This document shows positions 24,201 to 30,802 of a stretch of DNA of 64,000 nt, in pieces. Every line of letters starts with the position of its first letter. Within the stretch, counting starts at the first letter, position 1. Position numbers and translations under genes: made by a program. Origin of the DNA: Streptomyces sp. NBC_01445 (GTDB lineage Bacteria; Actinomycetota; Actinomycetes; Streptomycetales; Streptomycetaceae); the NCBI RefSeq assembly GCF_035918235.1, contig NZ_CP109485.1:7727001-7791000 (forward strand), given 5' to 3'. The notes under the pieces were generated by a model. That model was not told where the DNA came from, made no database searches, and was given only the letters and a program-made list of their open reading frames with translations.

Positions 24201-25105
24201 GTGGTGATGTAGAAGTACGCGTTGTCGGCGGAGCTGACCTGCGAGGCGATCAGGACCGGGACGAGGTAGACGACGGCGAGCGAGAACAGGGAGCCCGTGT
24301 AGTCGCCCGCCAGGAAGCGGCCCATCTGGCGCAGAGTCGGTGGATCCGCCTTGCCGCCGGTGGCCTTGATGTGGCGTGGCACGAGGCGCCGGAACACCAG
24401 CCAGCCCAGCGGCACCACCGACGTGGCGATGGCGACGACCCACGACACGAACACGCCGGTGGTCGGGACGGCCACGGCGAAGGCGACGAGCAGCCCCAGC
24501 TTCACGGTCGAGAACACGGTGTTGCCGACCGGTACCCACAGCGCGCTGCGCAGGCCGGTCAGCACACCGTCCTGGAGCGTGAGCAGTGACCAGGCGACAA
24601 CAGCCGCGATGAAACCGAGCCCGTTGACCGGCCCGTGCAGGAAGCGGTACGAGGGCCCCCACATGTCGAGCGTGAGCAGGAAGACGAGCGCCGCGAACGA
24701 CACAGCGACGGAACTGCCCGCGTATGTGCAGAAGATGAAACGCCCCGTGGCCCGTCCCGCGATGGGGATGAAGCGGGCCAGGGCGCCCGTCAGCGTCACG
24801 GCGGTGAGCCCCGCGAGGAACTTCATCGCCGCGATCGCCGCCGAGCCCTGACCGACCGCGTCCGCGGTGTAGTAGTGCGCGGCAGCCAGCCAGAAGCCGA
24901 CGCCGAGCACCCCGGAGATGCCGGTGTTGAGCATCAGGGCATAGGCGTTACGGAACAGCTGGTTCCCGCCCCCCGAGCCCATGGCTTCCTTGTTGCCCTT
25001 GCCGCCCTTGCCCATGCCGGGCAGCCGCAGTTTGCGGCCGGCCGGTGGCTGGGGCTCGGTGGTCGGAGTGGTCGTGGCGGCCTGGGCGGTGGTCGTGTCA
25101 GACAC
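21218..25105 (-). CDS. Fused polysaccharide flippase (MOP/Wzx-like) and GT-C-like membrane glycosyltransferase
   Basis: One uninterrupted 1295-residue frame from a GTG at 25105 that overlaps the preceding deacetylase gene. Residues about 45-480 form a multi-helix MOP-superfamily flippase (YALMLNTGISGVLGVGFWLAA, then many hydrophobic helices). A low-complexity Pro/Ser/Thr/Glu linker follows (about 490-640). Residues about 640-1290 form a second polytopic region with acidic loops (VPDLDARWSWPGFF) and a long extracytoplasmic C-terminal loop, resembling GT-C enzymes using polyprenyl-phosphate sugars. A GGGGAGG-ATG sequence inside the linker (ATG at 23488) could start the second half separately. 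Flippase identity is solid; the GT-C assignment is by topology and context. Confidence 0.83.
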   Translation of the reverse strand: MSDTTTAQAATTTPTTEPQPPAGRKLRLPGMGKGGKGNKEAMGSGGGNQLFRNAYALMLNTGISGVLGVGFWLAAAHYYTADAVGQGSAAIAAMKFLAGLTAVTLTGALARFIPIAGRATGRFIFCTYAGSSVAVSFAALVFLLTLDMWGPSYRFLHGPVNGLGFIAAVVAWSLLTLQDGVLTGLRSALWVPVGNTVFSTVKLGLLVAFAVAVPTTGVFVSWVVAIATSVVPLGWLVFRRLVPRHIKATGGKADPPTLRQMGRFLAGDYTGSLFSLAVVYLVPVLIASQVSSADNAYFYITTTIGGTVNLLAINMGASLTVEGAHDPAQLAANTRAALRRMARIMLPVCGLLFLAAPLVLHIFGDDYAHAATPLLRWFAVGAALRVVMETYFAVLRAQSRTAGLAWLQGLLCVLVLGLTLLLLPRMGLTGAGVAEISSLAVIVAIAAPKLYRIVRTAPPAPPAVVAAPDGDLADLGTPDMTTGARRQGPGQALRGTLDSDTLHLAVQLNLDHQERRPDVRPGPATPAHGTPAAGGGEDDMGHRPTWALKSPPPPAPRPPAEPEPEPKPATVSATSETSATSEASVTSGIASTSSTSGTGGISDTAVLAPPATDAPAARPLRDRLALLSPRIVVLALLLVAALGLYWGPVLGLGDGDLDGMGGLGLISVLPPATLLGAALLIGVFASLLWLERPHKWLLLLTLLATVVSLHALPAVIEAEPRFATAWQHLGFMEYIDRTGSAVPDLDARWSWPGFFAVATFFARACGVTDMTEVIRWWPLAMQLLYLAPMFLLTRSMRASWRARWTGLWIFVLSGWVGQDYFSPQGFTYLLYLAFVAILLVWFRAPRVLWTKRRPGELEVEPTDRRQQAVLLLVLIGLFAATVPAHQLTPFVMLGVLAVLVLVGRSELRGLPILFAVLVAVWVSFLAEPYWSGHFDELFGGLGGVGGNVSSSVSGRIQGGSSAHKLVLYARVLLAGGVMAFACWGWWRRRDAKYRERSLLVLTFVPFLGFGMQSYGGEMALRVFMFALPGAALLAGLALFPRTGITAKERDRDRVSLAPLAALMAGLILMGGFLVARWGNEPFERIRPGEVAAMDYVYAHDDPTVRLLWMSNDIVDNVTPAMPWGTRDMEKVQYVPTLAPVDPVLVSSLVKALKDAGPNSYLMINKSQVVYLQMDVGYSKTWETRLIRNLDDRQELTKVLVNDDVTMYTLRKQPSGEVPKAEPGPIGPQITWTPWSVVGGLAAVALVLLLGAREIVRVAVRPGVRQLRWLQSSFWFSLPLLAVLLASILQRFLTMA

Positions 25106-25898
25106 GGGTTCGGATTGCCTTCCGGCGGACCTGTCGGGCTCTGCGGACCAGGGCGTACCCCTTGGTGAGGGCACGGTCCCTGACGAAGTTACGGGCGATC
25201 GCGCGGCCCTCCACGAGCCGCGTGAACTCCTCGATACCGGTGGCGCGGCGCACGGTGACGCGCTGGAGTGCGTACGGGCCCTGCCGCCGCCTGGCCAGTC
25301 CGTTGCCGACGGCCAGGGACTGGGCGAACCCGGCCCCGCGCACGGCGGCGCGCACCCGTCGGCTGGAGTAGCCGTACGGGTACGCGAACGACACCGGCAC
25401 CGCGCCGAGTTCATCGGCGACGATCTCCTTGCAGCGCAGCAGCTCGAAGCCGAGCGCGTCGTCGTCGAGCTGGTCGAGCTGCGGATGCGTGTGGCTGTGC
25501 CCGCCGATCTCCGTCCCGGCGTCGGCGAGCGCGCGCACCTCGTCCCAGCCGAGCATCGTGTCGAGCCCGCCCCCGGTGTCGTACGCCCCGCGCAGCCAGC
25601 CCGTCGACACGAACAGCGTCGACGGGAAGCCGTGCTTGGCGAGGACGGGGAGCGCGTGACGGTGCACGCCCTCGTAGCCGTCGTCGAAGGTGATGAGGAC
25701 GGGACGCTCGGGCAGGGCCCGCCCCGGGGAGCGCCAGACCGCGGCGAGTTCGGTGGTCGTCAGGGGAGTGAGGCCGAGGTCGGCGACCGCCGCGAGCTGC
25801 TCGGCGAACGCCTCGGGCGTCACCGACAGCTCGCGCGTCGCGTCGTTCGGCTCACGCGCCACCGAGTGGTACATGAGGATGGGCACGGGCGTGCTCAT
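25098..25898 (-). CDS. Polysaccharide deacetylase (NodB domain, CE4)
   Basis: A 266-residue protein whose ATG overlaps the stop of the upstream glycosyltransferase (ATGA). NodB motif 1 is ITFDDGYEG (catalytic Asp72, metal Asp73). Motif 2 is GGHSHTHPQL, with His134 and His138 as zinc ligands. FAYPYGYSS corresponds to motif 3. The C-terminal 45 residues are Arg-rich. It lacks a signal peptide, unlike secreted CE4 enzymes, so it probably deacetylates an N-acetyl sugar on a lipid-linked or nascent glycan at the inner membrane face, or is exported in an unrecognised way. Confidence 0.9.
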   Translation of the reverse strand: MSTPVPILMYHSVAREPNDATRELSVTPEAFAEQLAAVADLGLTPLTTTELAAVWRSPGRALPERPVLITFDDGYEGVHRHALPVLAKHGFPSTLFVSTGWLRGAYDTGGGLDTMLGWDEVRALADAGTEIGGHSHTHPQLDQLDDDALGFELLRCKEIVADELGAVPVSFAYPYGYSSRRVRAAVRGAGFAQSLAVGNGLARRRQGPYALQRVTVRRATGIEEFTRLVEGRAIARNFVRDRALTKGYALVRRARQVRRKAIRTRV

Positions 25899-26914
25899 GA
25901 CGGCCCACCCCCCTCGGCGGCCCGGGCGTCGCCGATCTCCACGACCGAGAACGTCGCGCCCGTCCTGCGTGCCCGGAAACTGCCGAGCGCGTACCCGCCG
26001 GCGGTCGTGAGGACTCCGGCCACGATCGCCCCGGCCCGCCCCGCGCCACCCGGCCGCGCCAGGACGAAGTCCCGTACTCCGCGCGCCACTCCGGCCGGCA
26101 GGACCCGCGTGGCGTAGCGCCGCTCGGACTCCAGGCCCTTGTCCGCGCCCACGCTCTGCGCGACCAGTGCCTTGGAAAGCCCCTCGGCGTACGCCCGGGT
26201 CCGGAAGTAGGCGAAGCGCTCGCGGCCCGCGGGGACCCGGTGGTGGATCACGGCGCGGTCGTCGATCAGGAGCACCGCGTCCGGCCGGGCGCGGGTGAGC
26301 CGGATGCACAGCTCCGTCTCCTCGCAGCCGAGCGGCCGCTTGTCGCCGTCGCGGCCGATGCCCGTGGCGAAGCCGCCCGCCGCGTCGAACGCGGACCGCC
26401 GGAACGAGGCGTTCCCCCCGAGCACGTTGCGCACCCGCACCTTCCCGCGCGGCAGCCCTTTGTACGTACAGCCGACGACCCAGTCGAACTCCTCGGGGAA
26501 CCACGCGGGGCGGCGGCCCGAGGCCCAGATGGGCTCCGTACGCCCGCCCACCGCCATGACCAGGGGATCCTCGTACCCGGCGGCGAAGTGACGCAGCCAG
26601 TCCCGCTCCGCGACCGCGTCGTCGTCGAGGAACGCGATGATCCCGCCGCGCGAGACGGCGATGCCCGTGTTGCGTCCGGCCGACAGGCCGCGCGGGCCCG
26701 CGTTGGCGAGCACGCGCACGTCGTCGGACTCCTTGAACTCCTTGCCGAGACGCTCCAGGAGAGCCGGATGGTGGTCGACCACCAGCAGCGTCTCGAGAGC
26801 CGGCAGCGACTGCGCCCGCACCGAGGACACCGCCGCGAGGATGTCCTCCCAGCGGTCCTCGGTGTAGACGCAGATCACGACGGACACGCCGCCGTGCGGG
26901 GCGTGAGCGCTCAA
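25895..26914 (-). CDS. Family 2 glycosyltransferase
   Basis: The most likely start is the TTG at 26914, which overlaps the upstream stop (TTGA) and follows GGAGAGG, giving 339 residues. The GT-A fold is clear: VSVVICVYTEDR, then RNTGIAVSRGGIIAFLDDDAVAE with a DDD metal motif (about 100-102), GGNASFRRSAF for the acceptor region and GCEETELCIR with the catalytic-base ExE/D. C-terminally there is a weakly hydrophobic segment with AGRAGAIVAGVLTTAGGYALG that may attach it to the membrane. Donor and acceptor are unknown. It is part of the glycan operon. Confidence 0.88.
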   Translation of the reverse strand: MSAHAPHGGVSVVICVYTEDRWEDILAAVSSVRAQSLPALETLLVVDHHPALLERLGKEFKESDDVRVLANAGPRGLSAGRNTGIAVSRGGIIAFLDDDAVAERDWLRHFAAGYEDPLVMAVGGRTEPIWASGRRPAWFPEEFDWVVGCTYKGLPRGKVRVRNVLGGNASFRRSAFDAAGGFATGIGRDGDKRPLGCEETELCIRLTRARPDAVLLIDDRAVIHHRVPAGRERFAYFRTRAYAEGLSKALVAQSVGADKGLESERRYATRVLPAGVARGVRDFVLARPGGAGRAGAIVAGVLTTAGGYALGSFRARRTGATFSVVEIGDARAAEGGGPS

Positions 26915-27708
26915 GACACCTCTCCCCGGCCCGTGTTGAGCATGCTCGCCTGCGTCCGGCGGCGCTGCGCGCGCCGGGTCGAGCGCTCCTTGAGGATCAC
27001 CTTGAGGACCCGCAGCCCGTCCCGCACGGCGCGCAGATTGCTCGTGCCGTGGATCCGCAGGTACTCGTGGCTCGGGATCTCCTGGACTTTGAGGCCGGCC
27101 TTGACGACCCGGATGTTCATCAGGGTCTCGACCTCGAAGCCGGTGCAGTCGAGGTCGATCTGGTCCAGGCAGTGCCGCCAGAACGCGTTGTAGCCGTAGC
27201 AGAGGTCGGTGTAGCGGGCGCCGAACTTCTTGTTGACGACCGTGCACAGCGCCCAGTTGCCGAGCTTGCGGATCGGCGTCATGTCGTCGGTGCCGCCGCC
27301 GTTGGCGAAGCGGGAGCCCTTGGCGAAGTCGGCGCCCGAGACCAGGGCGGAGACGTAGGAGACGATCTCCTGGCCGTCCGCGGAACCGTCCGCGTCGACC
27401 ATCACGATGATGTCCCCGGTGCACGCCGCGAAGCCGGCGATCAGCGCGTCGCCCTTGCCCTTGCCGCGCTGCGCGACGACGACCACGTCGGGCCACAGTT
27501 CGCGGGCGACTTCCACCGTGTTGTCGGTGGAATTCCCGTCGACGAGAACCACTTCGTGGATCCAGTCGGGAAGTGTCTTGAACACATACGGAAGATTTTC
27601 CGCCTCATTCATGGCGGGGATCACGACGCTCACCGGCGGCGCAATCGCGAGATGAGTCGAGATCGCCCTGTACTGGCTGGCTATCGCAGGACGCACAAAA
27701 GAACTCAT
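26911..27708 (-). CDS. DPM1-like family 2 glycosyltransferase
   Basis: The start at 27708 (MSSFVRP) is preferred for its GAGAGGG site; a GTG at 27789 would add 27 residues. The 265-residue protein has VSVVIPAMNEAENLPYV, VLVDGNSTDNT, a MVDADGSADG metal motif and GSRFANGGGTDDMTPIRKLGN. This pattern is typical of polyprenyl-phosphate sugar synthases such as dolichol-phosphate mannosyltransferase. It lacks C-terminal membrane helices. It probably makes the lipid-phosphate sugar donor for the GT-C half of the fusion protein. The next glycosyltransferase overlaps its stop. Confidence 0.88.
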   Translation of the reverse strand: MSSFVRPAIASQYRAISTHLAIAPPVSVVIPAMNEAENLPYVFKTLPDWIHEVVLVDGNSTDNTVEVARELWPDVVVVAQRGKGKGDALIAGFAACTGDIIVMVDADGSADGQEIVSYVSALVSGADFAKGSRFANGGGTDDMTPIRKLGNWALCTVVNKKFGARYTDLCYGYNAFWRHCLDQIDLDCTGFEVETLMNIRVVKAGLKVQEIPSHEYLRIHGTSNLRAVRDGLRVLKVILKERSTRRAQRRRTQASMLNTGRGEVS

Positions 27709-28084
27709 GAGTCTGGTCCCTCTCGTCCGGTGGACCGCCCGCCCCCGGGCGGTCCGATTGTTTATCCGGTTCGAAAGGGGGGTGCTCACCTACGGCCATG
27801 ACAAATACAGCTCTGTACAGGCCGAGTGAGCTGGCAAAATAGACCGATCGACTAAATCGGCCACGCGGCACGCGACTCGGCTGAATTTCGGTCACCGAGC
27901 ACGGCACCCCCCTACCGCGCCCCGCGCCCGACCATCGCGATCTTGAGCCCTCCCCTAGATCGCTATTGCGTTGATGGTCCGATGCGGGTGGATGTACGAC
28001 GGTATTGATGATTGAAACTGTATGGCAAGACCTGCAACGAGGCCTCGGTTTTCTGTTGTTTTGACCTTTACCTGGCCCTCGCCA
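27709..28084. other. 376-bp intergenic leader of the glycosyltransferase genes
   Basis: No gene with coding bias is seen on either strand. On the minus strand it is the 5' region of the first GT2 gene. It holds a perfect 10-bp GC hairpin (arms 27732-27741 and 27746-27755) only about 25 bp before the start codon, and an AT-rich stretch at about 27960-28090 that is a likely promoter zone. It splits the locus into two transcription units or hosts an internal promoter. Confidence 0.5.
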
Positions 28085-29179
28085 TTAACCCCCCGAACGG
28101 ATTTTCCCCATCCGTTTCAGGAGTTTGTCGGCCGGCTCGAAGAACTCGGGCCGGGACAGCACGGTGTTACGCAGCGCCCGGACCGGAGCGCGGCGTGCCC
28201 GGTGTCCGAGAGCGACCGGATGACGACGCGTCACCCAACCCTCGTGCACGGTCAGTTCCCGTGTCTTGAGGGAGTCCTTGTATTCCTTCTGGCCGCGGCC
28301 GAGATCCAGATAGGCGATGCCGTCGGCGGCGGCCGCCTCGGCCATGCGCAGATGCAGGATCAGCCCGGGCGAGAATTTCGCGAACGCCGGGTCGTAGGCC
28401 GGGAACCAGCAGGCGAGCACGCGCTCGGAGCGGAGCCCGAAGTGCGCGGCGACCGGCTTCCCGCCCGCGTACAGGACCGACAGGATCCCGGCGAACGGCT
28501 CCGAAGAGGTGTGGAAGAGCTGCTGCGCGAGGCGGTTGATCCAGGCGTGCGCGAAGCGGTCGCTGCGGCCGGTCCTGCGGTACTGGGCCGACTTCCACTC
28601 CATCAGCGTGGCCAGGGCCTCCGGGTCGCGCTCGTCGTGCACGTAGCGCACCTCGCCGGCGTCCCGGGCCAGCTTGCGGTCCTTGGCCAGCGTCGTCCTG
28701 GTGAACTTCGGCGACCGCTCGCGCAGCACGCGCAGATACGTCTCGTACCCCTGGTCGACGTCCATGACCGGGGAAGGGAAGCTGCCGGAGGCCTCCGCCT
28801 CGAACGGCTCCTGGCCTCCCGCCAGGTGGTCGAACTCCCATACCGAGAGCCCGCAGGCCCGCAGCAGGTCGCGGGCGTCCCACTCGAAGCCGGGTCTGTG
28901 CACCAGGCCCTGGCTGTCGGAGACGCCGAGGCCGACGGCTCTGCCGACGCCGGTGACGGATCTCTGGAACGGGAAGAACGCCGCGGGCTCGCCGTCCTCG
29001 CGCACGACGGCTATCCGCACGCCGCGCCGGCAGCGGCCCATCGCGAGGGTGAACTCGGGCGAGAGGAAAGGGTTCGCCAGCTCGGGCGAGCCGTGCAGAT
29101 GTGCCTTGGACTGCATGGCAGTCCAGGCCGCCCGGTCGGCGGCGGTCAGCTCGCCGGGCCGGTGCAGGGTGATGTCCAC
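28085..29179 (-). CDS. CelD/BcsL (FemAB-like) GNAT-family protein
   Basis: A 364-residue protein with a double-GNAT FemAB-like architecture. The signature is FTRTTLAKDRKLARDAGEVRYV, then LMEWKSAQYRRTGRSDRF, then LYAGGKPVAAHFGLRSERVLACWFPAYDPAFAKFSPGLILHLRMAE, characteristic of the acetyltransf_6 (PF13480) domain in polysaccharide loci. Such proteins are thought to acylate or aminoacylate sugars or the peptidoglycan. It starts one base after the stop of the upstream membrane-protein gene, so it is coupled to it. It ends with a rare TAA stop in an AT-rich stretch. Confidence 0.87.
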   Translation of the reverse strand: MDITLHRPGELTAADRAAWTAMQSKAHLHGSPELANPFLSPEFTLAMGRCRRGVRIAVVREDGEPAAFFPFQRSVTGVGRAVGLGVSDSQGLVHRPGFEWDARDLLRACGLSVWEFDHLAGGQEPFEAEASGSFPSPVMDVDQGYETYLRVLRERSPKFTRTTLAKDRKLARDAGEVRYVHDERDPEALATLMEWKSAQYRRTGRSDRFAHAWINRLAQQLFHTSSEPFAGILSVLYAGGKPVAAHFGLRSERVLACWFPAYDPAFAKFSPGLILHLRMAEAAAADGIAYLDLGRGQKEYKDSLKTRELTVHEGWVTRRHPVALGHRARRAPVRALRNTVLSRPEFFEPADKLLKRMGKIRSGG

Positions 29180-29180
29180 G

Positions 29181-29615
29181 TCAGGAGCCCCGCCTTCCCG
29201 GTGCGCGGCCGAGGAGCCGCCGCGCGGGGACCATCGGTGCGACGAGGCCGACGACGCTGATCACCGCGATCGTGACGACCCCGCCGGTCACCGACCAGCG
29301 GTGCGTGGCGAGCATCGCCTCGGCCACGAGCAGGTCGAGCGCGACCGCTCCCGCGGCGGCACAGATCCAGCGGCCCCACGGATCGAGTCCGCGCAACGCC
29401 GAACCGATCGCGGCGCCCGGCGCCGCGAGCAGGAAGAAAAGCGTCAACGGGCCGCGTAACGGCGACGAGATGTCCGCGAGCGCCAGTACCGCGCCGACCC
29501 CTGCGACGGCGGCGGCGACCCCTGCTCCCAGGGGTGATACGTCCCTGCTGCGTCCCCACTGCGCAGGTGACGGTGCTCTGTCTGATGACGGTGGCTTGAT
29601 GCCGATGGTCTGCAT
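29181..29615 (-). CDS. Four-helix integral membrane protein with a TTA codon
   Basis: A 144-residue protein from the ATG at 29615 (a GTG at 29717 is less likely because codon bias is weak there). About 35 hydrophilic residues precede four predicted membrane helices (LGAGVAAAVAGVGAVLALA; LTLFFLLAAPGAAIG; WICAAAGAVALDLLVAEAM; VVTIAVISVVGLVAPMV). The leucine codon at 29457-29459 is TTA, the codon read only by the bldA tRNA in Streptomyces. It is the first gene of the minus-strand glycan locus, so translation may gate expression developmentally. No family recognised. Confidence 0.7.
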   Translation of the reverse strand: MQTIGIKPPSSDRAPSPAQWGRSRDVSPLGAGVAAAVAGVGAVLALADISSPLRGPLTLFFLLAAPGAAIGSALRGLDPWGRWICAAAGAVALDLLVAEAMLATHRWSVTGGVVTIAVISVVGLVAPMVPARRLLGRAPGRRGS

Positions 29616-29815
29616 TGGCGACTTTGCCCCCCGAAGCGCCGGATGCCGGACTTCAATGTCGCGCAGTCCCGGGGCCCCAGTCAAGACGCGGAGGGAGTGT
29701 GCAGACGTCATACGCACGTTCCCCGGAGACCTGGTGCGCCACGGGGGAACTCACGTTCACACAGGGGTGGTTGGGATGGGCCGGTCTACGGGCGTAGCTC
29801 AAGGAAGTTGAGGGT

Positions 29816-29930
29816 ATGTCACAAGCCTGACATGTACCTGCAATCGAACAACGGGCGAACTCTCGTGAGGCGTGCGAGAAAAGGTTGACATGGACACTTC
29901 CCGTCAACTGTGGGGCGTGCTACCACAGTT
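29816..29930 (+). promoter_or_regulatory. Promoter region with two dyads upstream of the SGNH hydrolase
   Basis: The 345-bp gap before this gene contains a perfect 18-bp dyad ATGTCA-CAAGCC-TGACAT (29816-29833), a TTGACA hexamer (29885-29890), and a second perfect dyad, AACTGTGG (29906-29913) with CCACAGTT (29923-29930). The second dyad covers the position where the -10 element would lie. No good -10 consensus is seen. Confidence 0.55.
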
Positions 29931-29960
29931 GTGGCAGAGATCCTGCTAAGGGAGGTTTTC

Positions 29961-30770
29961 ATGAGACGTTTCCGAATTTCGGCGTACGTGACCTCAATCC
30001 TCTTCGCGGCCGGCGTCGCCCTCACCGGGGCGGCATCGGCCCAGGCGTCCGAACAGGCCGCGGCCACGGGCTATGTGGCCCTCGGCGACTCGTACTCGTC
30101 CGGCGTGGGTGCCGGCAGCTACGACAGCTCCAGCGGCTCCTGCAAGCGCAGCACCAAGGCCTATCCCGCACTCTGGGCGGCCTCGCACTCACCTTCGAGC
30201 TTCAGCTTCACCGCCTGCTCGGGCGCTCGCACGGGTGATGTCCTCTCCGGTCAGCTGGGCCCGCTCGGCACCGGCACCGGCCTCGTCTCGCTGTCGATAG
30301 GCGGCAACGACGCGGGCTTCGCGGACGTCATGACCACCTGCGTCCTGCAGTCCGAGTCGACCTGTGTCGCCCGCGTCAACGAGGCTAAGGCGTACGTCCA
30401 GAACACCCTGCCCGGCCTGCTCGACCAGGTGTACTCCGCGATCACCGCGAGGGCACCGGCCGCCCACGTCGTCGTCCTCGGCTACCCGCGCTTCTACCAG
30501 CTCAACGGCTCCTGCGTCGCGGGCCTGTCCGAGACCGAGCGCGCCGCGATCAACAGCGCGGCAGACCTGATCAACTCCACCACCGCCAAGCGGGCCGCCG
30601 ACCACGGCTTCACGTTCGGCAACGTGACCTCGACCTTCACCGGTCACGAGATCTGCTCGGGCAGCGCCTGGCTGCACAGCGTCAACTGGCTGGACCCCAG
30701 CGAGTCCTACCACCCCACCGCGGCCGGCCAGTCCGGCGGCTACCTCCCCGTGTTCAGCGCGGCCGCCTAG
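29961..30770 (+). CDS. Secreted SGNH/GDSL hydrolase (lipase/esterase)
   Basis: The ATG at 29961 follows GGGAGG by 5 bases, giving 269 residues. The signal peptide covers about 1-30 (ASAQAS cleavage). Block I is VALGDSYSSG with nucleophile Ser44. Block III is SIGGNDAGF (oxyanion Asn). Block V is SESYHPT with the catalytic His. Six or more cysteines suggest disulfides. Sequence and size match the S. coelicolor SGNH lipase group. It is expected to hydrolyse lipid or glycan esters outside the cell, and it diverges from the glycan operon, so de-esterification of that polymer is possible. Confidence 0.92.
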   Translation: MRRFRISAYVTSILFAAGVALTGAASAQASEQAAATGYVALGDSYSSGVGAGSYDSSSGSCKRSTKAYPALWAASHSPSSFSFTACSGARTGDVLSGQLGPLGTGTGLVSLSIGGNDAGFADVMTTCVLQSESTCVARVNEAKAYVQNTLPGLLDQVYSAITARAPAAHVVVLGYPRFYQLNGSCVAGLSETERAAINSAADLINSTTAKRAADHGFTFGNVTSTFTGHEICSGSAWLHSVNWLDPSESYHPTAAGQSGGYLPVFSAAA

Positions 30771-30802
30771 TACCACCTGTACGTCTGCGTACGTCTGCGT
30801 AC

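Noticed and set aside
30779..30802. GTACGTCTGC direct repeat between the SGNH and kinase gene ends
   Set aside because: Only two copies, between convergent genes, with no hairpin; no function could be supported.
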